Shown here: piece after piece, positions 48,968 through 60,189 of the stretch
Layout of the letters: every line of letters starts with the position of its first letter
How positions within the stretch are numbered: position 1 is the first letter of the stretch
From: Solenopsis invicta
Taxonomy: Eukaryota; Arthropoda; Insecta; Hymenoptera; Formicidae
Direction of reading: 5' to 3'
DNA: 64,000 nucleotides
NCBI RefSeq assembly: GCF_016802725.1
Contig: NC_052677.1
Location: forward strand, 14,868,329-14,932,328
Notes under the pieces: model-generated
Told to the model about the DNA's origin: nothing
The model's input: only the letters and a program-made list of their open reading frames with translations
Database searches by the model: none
Program-made: the position numbers and the translations under genes

Positions 48968-49168
48968 GTTTCTTATTTACGTGTGAGATGTCGAAATGCA
49001 TCGCAAATGTTGCTTCAAATTTCTTCAATTTTTACTTGTGAAAGGCAAATCGTTTTACGATTATCGAGTTACATCAATCGCGCGCGATTATAATTGATTG
49101 ACTTTTCGTTTATGCGTAGTATAAATTATCGTTATACCTCAGATGTAACACAATGTTTACTTTTCCAG

Positions 49169-49226
49169 AGTTTTCTCAAGTCGTCGAGGAGCACCATCGA
49201 AAAATCTTCGCAACATGTTAATTAAG
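49169..49226 (+). CDS. Candidate 58-bp exon with start codon
   Basis: TTTACTTTTCCAG gives a good acceptor ending at 49168, and ATTAAG|GTAAGTACT is a near-perfect donor. One plus frame is open throughout and reads VFSSRRGAPSKNLRNMLIK after a single leading base. The other two end in stops. An in-frame ATG at 49215 in CGCAACATGT context could be the initiator, giving MLIK at the exon end (phase 0). No protein family was recognised. The next plus-strand exon candidate (63086) begins TGA in this phase, so it cannot follow directly in frame. This is the best-supported splice pair in the window. Confidence 0.45.
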
Positions 49227-49530
49227 GTAAGTACTACGTTTTAATTAAGTTTCTTAATAATTATATTTGTACGAAGATTTGTGCGTAATTTAAACGGAAA
49301 TGCTGTTTTGCAATGAAAATACTATCCGTATATTTTACATACATAGAATTTTATGCATTTAAAAATAATTAATACATTGAATTCTAATTCAGTGGTTAAC
49401 CACAAAACTTTAAATTCAAATATTAAACCGAACGCGTGAATAATGTAATAAATAAAAAGTACCATTTTTCAGTCGACAATATGTCGTGCATACTGAAAGT
49501 TATCTGACGCATTGTTCTTTTATGTTCGTC

Positions 49531-49964
49531 TTGCATAACAGTAACACAGTAAATAAAAAAATGCGATTTTTCGATTGAAGCGTTTCTTGATGCTTAATAA
49601 TATTTTCATATCTATTAAATATTTTTCAGCTCTATAAATAATTTTACGGTTTTATAAACTACGTGTCGATATGGTTGTCGAACTTAAAACGCAATCGTAA
49701 TTCTACTCTAGCTGGAATAATGTTTTTCACAATAAATTCTTTACAGTTTTTTAAGATGCTTGTAGCATCGTTATTACATTTGACGAGCAATTAAGTTGAG
49801 ATTTTATTTCTAGCATCAGTTTACGATTGCGTTTTAAGTCCGATAATCACATCGGCAAGCAATTTATACAACTGAAAAACATATTTAATAATTGATATGA
49901 AAATATTTGTAAGCACAAGAGATTGACTTCGACCAAAAAATAGAATTTCTTATTTCTTGCATTA
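49531..49964. mobile_element. Large foldback element, ACTTAAAACGCAATCGTAA arms
   Basis: ACTTAAAACGCAATCGTAA at 49682-49700 has a perfect reverse complement at 49821-49839. Outside this 19-bp core the arms continue to match with gaps: TATAAAT, TTAAATATxTTTTTCAG, ATATTTTCATAT, TGCTTA and ATTTTT, out to TTGCATAA (49531) and its counterpart near 49957-49964. Arms are about 170-200 bp around a spacer of about 120 bp. No coding frame. It lies 300 bp downstream of the exon candidate at 49169 and would be intronic to that gene if the exon is real. Confidence 0.8.
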
Positions 49965-51154
49965 TTTAAAGTCGAAGTAAAATTCTACATAACATTTATC
50001 TAAAAGAAATTGTAACCTAGAGACAAATACAATTTCTTTCTATTGTTATATAATGCAAAATTGTATTCAACTTCTATAAAAAAGAAATGCAGATATTGAT
50101 TCGAGCTTGCATTGAGTGCCTTTATTTTTATCATTACTTTATTATTGATGTGTTTTATTTATTTCTATTTTTGTTATTCATTTTGTCCTTTCAATTGAAT
50201 TTTTATTATTCCGGCTAATGCATACGCATTTTTTAACGAAATTCCTCAGACAGAAATGCCGACGCGCGTCTTCCTTCGAACGCTGCTTTTCACGAGCGTT
50301 TCTCTTATCAGAGGGAAACGCTACACGACACAATAAGACGGAAATCTGCTGGAAGGAAGACGCCGTGGACGGAAAGCAAGAGGGAGAGTTTATCTCGGAA
50401 ATAAAAGTACGAATAAATAAAACGGGGAACGAATGCACGAATGTTCGTACATTAGCCTTCGCGAGAATGCATCCAAGGATACATACCCTTGGATGCGTCC
50501 TTCGATCAAGCGTATGTAGAAAGATTCTTGGATCGAGACATCGAGCGTAGAGAGGCAGAAGTGCATCGATATATACTAATATTGATATTCTTTCTCGAGT
50601 GATGATACTTTGCTTGCTACTGTTTGATACTTTTATTGCCACCGTTAAAAGTCCCATTTTTTAAGCAAAAGTTCTTGTAATTCAATTACATATATATCTT
50701 ATATATACTTAACTTTTAATTATTAATTTAAATTATATTTATTACGAATGTTAGACTGTTGGAAAAACTGTAATATTGATCGATTTTTAAATCTGATGCA
50801 AGCAAAGAGATTTATTATAAAGTTTAATTTGCTATTAGTAAATAAACGTAAAAAGATTTTTGAAGCTAGGAATAATAAATGTGAAATTTCATTATGTAAC
50901 ATTCTTTATATTATACGAAATTTTAATTACACATTATACATTTATACATTTATACGTTTTTCACACACATATAGCGTCCTTTATATTATGTAAAAACATT
51001 TTACACATTTTATACAGTTTTTCCCTGTTTTTGTTTTGAATATTTATTATACTGAAAGAAGTAATTAAACATACAAGGATATACAACGTTAAAAATCTGA
51101 TTACAATTTGTATTATAATTTGTTATAAATGACAATATCTGCAAATATCTCACC
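49965..51154. other. AT-rich stretch with one GC-moderate block
   Basis: The block 50215-50560 is more balanced and gives frames of 159 (minus) and 110 (plus) codons with no recognised domain. A perfect hairpin lies inside it (50469-50496). The remainder is AT-rich. Confidence 0.45.
50469..50496. repeat. Perfect 10-bp stem hairpin
   Basis: GCATCCAAGG and CCTTGGATGC flank the 8-base loop ATACATAC. It is GC-rich compared with its surroundings and lies in the block that holds the longest open frame of the window. Confidence 0.75.
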
Positions 51155-51355
51155 ATGGCGGAAGGACTGAAAATAATTAAAGAATCGATATTTGAAATGT
51201 TGATTAAGCTTCGATCACATTTAGAACGTAATACTAATATACATACACACACATACATATATATGTATGTACGTACGTATATACACATGGTAGATATATT
51301 TATGGATTATACATATATAACGGTAATTCTTGCATATTTTATTTTTGGTACATAA
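51155..51355 (+). CDS. Small ORF with strong Kozak context, running into a microsatellite
   Basis: CACCATGG at the start is an ideal initiation context. The first 27 codons, beginning MAEGLKIIKESIFEMLIKLR, form a plausible amphipathic helix of charged and hydrophobic residues. The frame then enters the ACAC/TATG simple repeat and becomes His/Thr/Tyr repeats before ending at 51355. No family was recognised. It may be a truncated exon joined by chance to repeat sequence, or a fully random frame. Confidence 0.2.
   Translation: MAEGLKIIKESIFEMLIKLRSHLERNTNIHTHTYIYMYVRTYIHMVDIFMDYTYITVILAYFIFGT
51238..51290. repeat. Compound simple repeat (ACAT/TATG/ACGT)
   Basis: ATACATACACACACATACAT then TATATGTATGTACGTACGTA, a compound tetranucleotide and dinucleotide array with internal self-complementarity. 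Confidence 0.8.
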
Positions 51356-51839
51356 ATACACAATCGATATCAAACAAGTAATGCATCTGCATCCTTGCTC
51401 GCGAATTGCATACTTAGCCAAGCATTCTCGATTCGTTGGCAGAGCTTCTCGATACGTGCAAAGACCGACAGTAACAAAGTTGCTATTTTATTTAAAGACG
51501 AAAAGATGAAATATTTAAAAATTTGGTTGGAAACAAAGCGATACCGTCTATTTCCAATTTATGAACTTACGTGAAAGGCATTGGCTGGCCGTTTTGAAAA
51601 ATTTAAGAGGTTTTATGTTGTTACAAATGCATGCACTCTTGCATCGTCGCATAATAAATCTTATAGAGTACTAAACTATATGCATATATAAACGTTATTT
51701 TAAAAAAATCTTTTTGGAAAATGTGTAATGAAGTGAATAATTTTTCGTAATTTTTTATTTTTAAATGCTAATTATTATCAACAGGAGCTTTTTTTACTTA
51801 CTCACCAATGTACAAATTCAATTGTCAACATTACTAATT
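51356..51839. other. AT-rich stretch
   Basis: Nothing was recognised. Confidence 0.5.
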
Positions 51840-52249
51840 AATTATTACCGTGCATTTTTCCCAAACGAGATCGAAATGCATCAGAAACCGGGAAAGTTCG
51901 TTTCGATTTATCCTTGACATCATTTCTCATTTTTTGCGATTTTCACTTTTTGCCACGATATCTTGCTTATCCCCGAGACGGGCTGTGTGTTTCAGGAATA
52001 ACGTAGAAAATGGAGATAGAACTAGTTTTGCGTCGGGACAAATTAAATTTCAGTGAGCCGACGCGTTCATACCGACGTGCGAGCGCGAGCGAGTAAACTC
52101 GATCGCGCGCGAACGAGCGACGAGACACGAAATACGCACGCACGTACTCATGCATGCACGCGCGTATATGCGTATCCACATCATCCCGGATGCACCAGCG
52201 TGCATTATACGCGACGTGTTAGGGGATTTCGTAATTCTCGCGAGGAGAG

Positions 52250-52298
<49 letters not shown>

Positions 52299-52460
52299 AG
52301 ACGCGCGTGGTGAATCCGAGGAGAGACTCTGAGGGACGAAGGCACGAAGGATTTTGCGTTGTTCTAAAAATCTCTGAGCATTCGTGAGGCTGCAACCCAG
52401 AGCTACGTTGGGATGCATACGTGATGCGAGTATCGTGTTGTCCCGTATTGACAAGTCTAG
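51840..52460. promoter_or_regulatory. CpG-rich block with GA microsatellite
   Basis: CpG dense at 52050-52250 (GCGAGCGCGAGCGAGTAAAC, then CGCACGCACGTACTCATGCA). The (GA)n array at 52254-52292 may bind GAGA factor in insects. Overlapping frames (157 codons minus, 86 plus) are repeat or composition driven. A promoter is plausible because GA repeats next to CpG-rich DNA are frequent at insect promoters. Confidence 0.35.
52254..52292 (+). repeat. (GA)n microsatellite
   Basis: About 19 uninterrupted GA units. It encodes Arg-Glu or Ser-Leu runs in spurious frames. Confidence 0.95.
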
Positions 52461-54359
52461 AGTCGTGTGATCTGATGGAAACGTGATATATATATCAAAC
52501 TTCGAAATTTGACGTTTCATCAATTAAGTATCGAAAATATAATTAGATGATAATATCGTATTTGACAAACTGTATCAAGATACGTTGATGGAAATTTTTT
52601 ATTTTAATATAAATTTACGAATATTATTGTAAATTACAATATTAAATCACAATAGCATTCATAGATCTTAATTGTAATAGTATCTTGTAATAAAAATTTG
52701 ATGACTATCTTCCAAGGCAGGGAAAAATCAAGTATAAAATTAATCGAAAAAGTTTCTTATTTAATTTTAAACGAATTGTGATAGGTTTCTAGATCATTTA
52801 ATTATAAACATTCCAAAAAAACTTTATATACGTTGTAACTATTCATTACGGTATTTATAACATGAGGCGTCTTAACATACGTATGTTTTCGAATATATTT
52901 GAGAGCTATGTAACACAGGAGAAAGTGTTACTGGCATCTGCAAACTATTCTGCACAATGGGCAATAAAGACTCACAATGATCTTCTCTCAACGCAAATAA
53001 ATCGTGAAGTAGACGTAAACTGCAGTTTACACCGAGAATAAAAGAGCTAACAGCTTCCAATCAAAATCCTACCGGCAGAAAATCCACATGAAATCAACGA
53101 AAGAATTGTGTAGCTTGTTCGATTCGCACAACTTCTAATCAACGCGAGAACAATAATCGATTCTATCAAAATTATAATTTTAATCAAACGTGTTCAATCA
53201 ATTTTATCAAAACTTGATAAAAATCTACGAATTTAGCTCTGGATTTCTATAATTTTTCTTTTACTGTAATCACTAAAGCCTCACGTCGACATTTAGTATT
53301 ATTCAGGAATCCACATTTTGGTATCGTCGATAAATAACGGTAGTTGCGAGCAGGGATAGCAGAACAACAATGATATACGGCAGTTAAACATACAATTGTC
53401 TGTAAATAAATACTGTTATCGATTAACCCGAACCGTTCTGACAGAGTTTAGCATACTCGCGCGGTACCATCGATCATCGAAAATTCACGATGGAATTAGA
53501 CAAGACTCGATATTTATTTATGCGTTGCCATCGACGATGACATAGTCGGATTCCATCATAATGTATTCAACAAGGTTTTGACATTGCTCGAAAAACGTAC
53601 CTGTTGATTAGATAAAAATATCCCACCATTTAATCCTGCACGAATATTTAATTTTTAACTCGCAAAGAAAAACAGGAATAAGCTAGATATGCGAGCCGCG
53701 CATTAATTAACAAAAATATAAATTCCCTCTGCGTTCGGTGAGTTATTAAATTTTACTGTAAATTTAAAGTATTTCGCTTCTCGGAAAATAAACGCGAGCA
53801 AAAGCGACGGTTTTTTTTCTGCGAGATAATAATAACAAAAAAGCAATAGAGCCGGAGAGGAGGGGAAATTGTATCACAAAATTGCAAACTTTTTATGCAA
53901 TATATATTAATTGTCGCGATATTTTAAATATTTGGATAGTTTTTGATCGTGCAATTGATAACAGCTTTATCTGCGGAATATTTTATTCGAAAAATTATTC
54001 AATTACGATTTTATTCCCCGTAAAAGGAATTTCATGGAACTCTTGGTTGAAACGCGCAAAATTCAGAAAATACATATAAATGGTTTAAAATATAATCTTT
54101 TATTTTCAGTTATATAATGTTTCTGTTTAAAAAATTATGTGTATTTTTATTGTAAGAGAAAATCGTACAACAAATAAAAAAAGGTAAATGCGGTAAATGA
54201 GATAGCAATGAAAAAATTTATTAAGATAAAGCAGGTAAAAGAGTTATAAGAACTGTGAGTAATTAAATAAAAAATATGTTTGAGAGAAATTTTCTTGTAG
54301 CTTTCGCGCATGAGGCACAAAGTATTTAAATAATGTAATAAAAAAATCTAGTGATCAGC
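52461..54359. other. AT-rich stretch
   Basis: No gene or structured repeat was recognised. A GTGAGTTATT donor-like site near 53740 has no acceptor partner. The 62- and 65-codon frames have no known motif. Confidence 0.5.
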
Positions 54360-54840
54360 TTCGCATGGGGGTTGTGTTACCTTTACGGCGTTCGTCGAGC
54401 GCGTCGCGACGCGCACGTAAAGCGCATCGTTTGCATAAGTCGGCATCGCTTTTCCGCTCAACACAGTTTCACGCAACAGCGAGCAATGCGTCGCGGCGCG
54501 GCGCTGCGCAGCGCGGCGCGGCGCCGCCTCGCGCGGAAAAAGAGGAGCGCATTCCCACGTGAAATTGCATCGTGCGCGCCGTGTGTACGCGGCCGGGTTT
54601 ATTAGCGTCGCATTATTTATTGTCCGCGTCGCGACGCCCTAGTTGCGATAATCGAGCCGACGCGGCGCTTGCGAGCCCCACCGCGCGCTTTACCGCGCGT
54701 TCGAAATTTCCTGGAAAAATTTCGGGATTATCACGCGTTAAGGTAATTACATCGCGGAATGTCGCGCCGGTGTAACGGATGTCCTTCCGGGTAAAGAAAT
54801 ATTGGCGGTCGTATACCAATAAAAATAGCCGCGCGAGACT
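54360..54840. promoter_or_regulatory. CpG-rich block with GGCGCGGCGC repeats
   Basis: Very high CpG density, with a GCGCGGCGCxGCGCAGCGC self-complementary tract at about 54490-54530. GTTAAG|GTAATTAC near 54741 is a possible plus donor. Frames of 84, 65 and 67 codons (plus) and 100 (minus) are Ala/Arg-rich by composition. It is best read as a promoter or non-coding first exon; direction is unresolved. Confidence 0.35.
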
Positions 54841-56929
54841 TGAATCGTTATAGAATAAATTTAATATCAAATATCGAAGAGATTTTCGAATTATAGAAAC
54901 GAAAATTACGGACACGTTATTTCACGTGTGTTAAACAGCTGCATTTTTTTTTTAAACTTAATCACGCGACTTTTCTTTGATAATGTTCTCGTAAATTGTG
55001 TTAGAGTATATTGATTCATTCGAGATAATACTGAATAATTGAACTTAACGAAACAGATAATATTGGAAGCCAACCCGCGCGTGGACTATACGATCGCCAC
55101 TCAAATGTCCCTCGACCGTTCCATTCTGTCTTTCTATCTCTCTCTTTCCCGCTAAGAACTCTCAAGGGATCCTTTGGGTATTCACCTCACTCACGCATTG
55201 CAGAGTCATCTCTCCAAGTATCGAGAGTATCCGAGTGATAACTACCTTGGGGCCGGAATAATGAACAAAACAAATTGGTTACATTGGATTCGATTGTCAG
55301 TGTTTAAATGCTTATAAATATGCCTCACGATGCAAATTTTTCTTTTTCCTTTCAATAACCAAGTTTTACAGCACCGAAACCAATTTGCTTGCCGATCTGT
55401 ATTAAGAAATGTTTTTCTTTCTTTTTTTTTTTTTAATCTGTTTCAACACATTGGAGAAAGATGGCATGAGACCAAATATGTACGTAACTTCAGACAAAGA
55501 TCTGTGAATTACTACTGTAGACACAAGCAGCTTTAGCATAAGATACAACATGGCAGTTGGGTCTGCTTGGTAGATATAGATACTGTACTTGCGGTTAACC
55601 CATCACTCGTCGTGAGGGATCCCCCAAGGTACCCTGATGTTTTATGACTGATCCAGCACTTATGATTCAGTACGGGCCTTAATTACATATCTGTCAAAGT
55701 ACAACAGAATAGCGTGACTACAGTACAGGGTGTTCACTGTTCACGGTAAATCATAATGATCTGCGAGGAAATGATTTCTTGCGAGGAAACAGATGTAGAA
55801 TACATTTTTTTTTATTGTTCACACAGTTTGCAAAAAAAACCGTTTTAAATATGAAAACAGTGTTTTTTTTTTATCAAACGTCCTACACTTTCTACCAAAC
55901 GTTTTGATCGGCTTTTATAAATGTTTTGTTTTGTTTTGATAAAAGTAGAGTTGGTCCGTTTTCTGTCAAACATTTTTTTGCAGAAAACTGCCTGTAAAAT
56001 TTCACATCTTTTTGCTATTGAACTCTTTTCAACAAATTTTTAGAATCAATCAACAGAGTCTATATAGTTCTAGCTTTCCTATTGATATGCCATATTCACA
56101 TCGAGAAGAAATTTTTATTGTTATTATTATTATTAGTATTACTATTATTTACAAAGTTAATTGTATCGCGGTAATGGAACAGGTGCTCTTTTTTTGAAAC
56201 TCAATACGGAAGGGAGATCTAGAATATCGAAAACCACTGTTAACTCAATTTGGCAAAAAAATGTGACTGATGTCTGTTTCAAAGCAAACAATTCGATTGT
56301 TTATACAAATCACGTGGACAACACAATCCGAATACAGCACAATGGATACCAACTGCATCCAGCACTGAAAAACAAGCGACTTTTGTTGCCGACGGCGCTA
56401 TTGATGTTTGGTATATCGCACACATTGCACGCATTAAACCACCTCCCCCTTCCCCCACGCCTTCTTACAGAAATATCTCAAATAATCCAAGATAAGGAGT
56501 TTTGTAACGTATGATTGTTCTTCTTCAAATAATTATATTCTAATATATGTATGGTATATTATCAGAAGAAAATATTGAAAAAATATAGATTTGCGCGTTT
56601 TTTGGAAATATTTTTTTTAGTATAAAAAAAACATTTTGGTTAAAATATGTTGATAGTAAACAATTACAGAACATTTTTCGGTGCAACAATAAAGTATGAT
56701 CTATTTATCTGGAAAAGTAGCTTTGCATAATATATGTTAAATTAACACTTCCACGCATAAGTATAATTAATTAGAAATTATATTTGGTTTAACAGTAGCG
56801 TAGTATCGTGGATGATTAATTCTGTGGAATTTGTTCTCGCACCGTGAGCACAGGTATGGCAATTAAATAAAGTGCGAGTGGTAAAATGCAGAAATATATA
56901 TATCGGTAGGTAGTAAAACCGCCGCTCGT
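54841..56929. other. AT-rich stretch with an unassigned frame
   Basis: TACAGGGTGTTCAC near 55725 resembles the outer end of several insect DNA elements, but no partner end was found. A weak inverted repeat (CAGTTTGCAAAAAA/TTTTTTTGCAGAAAACTG) spans about 55829-55992. A 117-codon frame at 56161-56514 has a balanced residue mix but no recognised family. Confidence 0.4.
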
Positions 56930-57170
56930 CGCGGACGGCACGTACTTCTCGGTTTTCATCATTTACGTTATCGCGACGTTCCTTTATGGCTCCATGAACA
57001 AGCGCGCGCCGCGCCATGATGGAGTATCGGATTTGTATCTTACGTCGAGTAATCGCCGCGCGTATATAACCGCGTAATGCGCCAGCCACGATGCCGCATT
57101 TTGTATCGTATCGACGCGCGTGTATGTTTTGCGACATAAATATTTCAGTTGTCGGTTCCCCTTTAAGTCC
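56930..57170. other. CpG-bearing patch
   Basis: CG dinucleotides cluster at 56930-57130, inside a 152-codon minus frame (56778-57236) that has no domain I can name. It could be regulatory. Confidence 0.3.
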
Positions 57171-57784
57171 ACTTATTAGGGTTATCGGAAAATAATATCT
57201 TTTTCGCTCTAATGACGACTGTTGTTTATCAAGCACACATCCTCCAAAAATATGAAATGTTAGACGAATGAACTTTTCAATCGTTAATAATTTATTTACA
57301 ATCTTTTTGTTCTATATCGTCTTGGTAAATTTATTCTAAAACTATAGACACATTAGAGATTAAATTAGTCAAGATACTGTTTATTTGAATATCAAAAAAG
57401 CAGTAGTTTTTAAATTATGAATGTAACATTTTGACAAGTCGAATTGGGAGTAAATATAAACCTAAGTAAAGTTTCCATTTTTAATTATATTCTAGTACAT
57501 TTTTTAAAATTCTATTTCTGACAAGACTTTTCATATGCACGTGCTTGAATTATCGAGATATTCGAAATCTTCACGTTAAAAAAGAAATATAAAATGAAAA
57601 AAGAAAAATAAAACTCAATATTAACTAAAGGAAAAGAGATATATTGAGTCCCGAGACACACTTAAACAGTTTGTTCTTAAAGTTTTATTCTAGAACTTTT
57701 ATTGATTTTATTTTCAAGAAATGCAGTTATATCGTACGTAAGAAAAAAGAAATTAAGACATTTCTATCGCGATTTACGATGTTA
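57171..57784. other. AT-rich stretch
   Basis: Nothing was recognised. Confidence 0.5.
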
Positions 57785-57812
57785 AAATCTGCTGAAATCT
57801 GCTGAAATCTGC
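57785..57812 (+). repeat. Short tandem repeat, three AAATCTGCTG units
   Basis: AAATCTGCTG occurs twice, followed by AAATCTGC. Confidence 0.8.
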
Positions 57813-58063
57813 CCCGATATACAAACGTACTATCCGTCCCACTATTTAACGCCCAACTCATAATCCCTGACCGATAATTCCTCCAAATTTCCGACAAAAT
57901 TACGACTTCCTTCGGTAACAAACTCAGTCCTTCGTTCCCATAGGGGGTGCCTTCATTAACTTCTTCGGGGTAATCCATAGATTACGGACGCGCCTTATCC
58001 AGGTGAAACGTATGGACTGTTCGCGTGCAGCAGCGCCTGAAGGGTGGAGGGTTGAAGTTGTCC

Positions 58064-58082
58064 GGGGGGATGGGTGGGTGGG
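58064..58082 (+). other. Canonical G-quadruplex motif
   Basis: GGGGGGATGGGTGGGTGGG: four G runs with loops of one or two bases, the arrangement expected for a stable parallel G-quadruplex. Confidence 0.75.
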
Positions 58083-58194
58083 ACGTCTCGGTATCGGAGG
58101 GTGGATCTATAGATCCGCCGCGTGGCGGCTGTCCCCCATGAATCACGGTGGCTATCTGCTGGAATACCAGCTGTATTTACAACAGCACGCCAAC

Positions 58195-58212
58195 GGCGGC
58201 CGCCCGGCCGCC
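58195..58212. repeat. 18-bp GC palindrome
   Basis: GGCGGCCG and CGGCCGCC flank a two-base CC centre. The symmetry is perfect outside the centre. Confidence 0.8.
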
Positions 58213-58430
58213 TATATCTTTCTAATCAACTGTTTGTCTAATGTCTATGTAAATACGGTATGTTAATTATCCCGATGCGATGCTAACGTGCCGCGCGGCT
58301 ATTAATCTCGTCCTGTACGCGTTTCTTCCTCGCCGTTGTTGCACTTCCTGTCAGCGTGGACGCCAATTTCATGGTCGGAGCAATATCATGGTCGAAACCA
58401 AATCCGATAGTTGCGTGAAAATGGAATTTT

Positions 58431-59062
58431 ATTACCCTTCGTTGAAAGAACAGCATAGTGAACGGGATTGCATTATCACGTAGTATTTTTCCGTCTCTCG
58501 CGTAAAAGCATTTTTGAAAATTTTGACAATTATTGATGTCGATTATATATTACAACCTGTGAATTTTTTATGTATGATATATCGATGCTGTTTATTGATG
58601 ATTAATTCAGCAATTACATATAAATTTTAGTTATGAAATCTCATTGAATATTTTAAACATTTTTAAAAGCATAAATATTACACGGCTGCTTCTTTATTCA
58701 TTAAATTCAGATTGATTTTTGGACATTCGGCAATAATTTTATTATTATACGTCATTAAATCGCAAATTTAATCAAAATAATATATTCATATGCGATTCAT
58801 TTGTTTCTTTATTTATTACTTAGTTATTTATCGAGAAGCATTTAATAATGTACCGTCGATGATGCCGATAAGTATTCTAACTCCACGGTATTCTGTCATA
58901 TGATTACCATTTAGGCATGCATCAATATCAAATTGTGGTACAAGCAATGTATATTTCGATATACATACTCGATTCTACCGAATGCGACGGAATTTAACAA
59001 TTGAATCGCATTAGAATCAACGACATAAATTGATCCCGCTAGTAATTACGATTTTGTAATTA
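58431..59062. other. AT-rich stretch
   Basis: Nothing was recognised. Confidence 0.5.
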
Positions 59063-59128
59063 TATTATGATTGCGTTTTGATCATACCGTGATTGTGTTT
59101 TGGATATATTATGATAGTGTTATATCAT
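59063..59128 (+). repeat. Three tandem 22-bp units
   Basis: TATTATGATTGCGTTTTGAT, TACCGTGATTGTGTTTTGGA and TATTATGATAGTGTTATATC (each followed by two more bases) align as consecutive 22-bp units sharing xGATTGxGTTTTG. Just beyond, GTTATACGAACATACT occurs twice, at 59133 and 59232, as a direct repeat 99 bases apart. Confidence 0.7.
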
Positions 59129-59621
59129 AACAGTTATACGAACATACTTAAATTACATTACAAAATCGAAAATGTATCGTGATTACGTCCTGATATTTGC
59201 AAGAAATGATATATGTAGTGAATGTTCCCCCGTTATACGAACATACTCATAAGTAAATTATAATAAAGTTGGGGCAATCTAACTCATAAATTTATTTTGA
59301 TTTTTCACAAATTCCAGCATGTTTGTTTATAAATTAAACGTACTGTATTAATTTTCAATTTGATCAGTATAATAATTGGTTGGTAAATGTATATTATATC
59401 ACACAACATCTAATAAATATCTAATAAATATTTAACTAATGAAATATTTAGTAATTTGTTGGACGGTGAAGATGGCAAGTCTTGGTTAGTGGCATTCCTC
59501 AGTAGCGGGAAAAACCTCGCACCGCGCAACACCGAAAATGAGTAATTTCCAGGATTAATTACTGCCCAAAGTTTGAACGTGAGTCTCTTTACTGCATATT
59601 AGAGAAGGGGGTTAACGAAAG
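59129..59621. other. Mixed stretch with direct repeat
   Basis: Contains the two GTTATACGAACATACT copies. A more balanced block at 59465-59600 has a CATTCCTCAG acceptor-like and a GAAC|GTGAGTCTC donor-like site about 75 bases apart. The acceptor is weak, so no exon is called. Confidence 0.4.
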
Positions 59622-59650
59622 GGATGGGGAAGGGGGGCGAAAGGGGTGAA
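59622..59650 (+). other. G-rich tract
   Basis: GGGATGGGGAAGGGGGGCGA then AAGGGG: four or more G runs with short loops, so quadruplex-capable. Confidence 0.6.
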
Positions 59651-60189
59651 AGGTGGCACGAGCTGGTACGGTCTGAGTGCTTCTTTTTCGAGGGAATGCG
59701 GTATTAGCGCTGTTTCGCCAAGGTACCCTTCAATTTAACTCACCTCCGTTTAAAGCACAGAGGAAGGACGGCGAATAGGTTTCGCGCGGACGGTTGTAGC
59801 AAGGCGGAAGTATGCCGACCGATGCAAAATGGGAGAGAAAAAAATTATTACAATACGTAAACAAGCTTGTTGTTCCGATACTGTTGCATTATGCGTCTCG
59901 TTATTGTTAAATTAAGAGGAAATGGAGGAGAAAATGTTGCACGAAGAAATTGTTTTCATCAAATGGCACGTTGCCACGTTTAATCTTGATTGAATCGTTT
60001 TTTCTCTCGCGAAATTTTTTATTCCCTTTTAAGAGTTTAATAATATTGATTTAAAAAAATACGATTGTAGGCTCACAAAATTATAGGCATGCGTTTTTTA
60101 ATAAAATAATAAAAAGTACAATTATGTAGAAAAATTATTTTCACTTGTTTCGCGCGGCGTTATGTTTTAAGAAATTCTAAGGATCTGTA
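59651..60189. other. Mixed stretch, nothing recognised
   Basis: Balanced composition to about 59850, then AT-rich. No frame or structure is supported. Confidence 0.45.

Larger units (their letters stand above)
48351..49066 (+). repeat. Three dispersed copies of TTTTACTTGTCGAAGA-type motif
   Basis: TTTTACTTGTCGAAGATCGA (48351) recurs as TTTTACTTGTCGAAGACAAA (48664) and as TTTTTACTTGTGAAAGGCAA (about 49030). Spacings are about 313 and 367 bases. Flanking sequence is partly similar, suggesting remnants of an old tandem array interrupted by the hairpin element at 48741. Confidence 0.5.
57990..58430. promoter_or_regulatory. CpG-rich block with G-quadruplex and GC palindrome
   Basis: GC-rich with a clear four-run G motif at 58064-58082 and an 18-bp GC palindrome at 58195-58212. 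Frames of 87 and 67 codons have no recognised domain. The combination of TTAATTATCCCG-type sites and GC-rich unique sequence suggests a regulatory block. That is inference. Confidence 0.35.

Noticed and set aside
50178..50657. Minus-strand frame of 159 codons, the longest in the window
   Set aside because: It overlaps a 110-codon plus frame in the same moderate-GC block, has no domain or signal I recognise, and no splice or promoter context.
52050..52523. 157-codon minus frame with Ser-Leu run
   Set aside because: Translation of the (GA)n microsatellite and CpG-rich surroundings.
55725..55996. TACAGGGTGTTCAC element end with weak inverted repeat
   Set aside because: No convincing partner end; A/T-rich matches are not above what such composition gives.
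56778..57236. Minus-strand frame of 152 codons
   Set aside because: Arg/Ile-rich without recognisable motif. Openness in the CpG-bearing middle is explained by low stop density. Kept only as a CpG patch.
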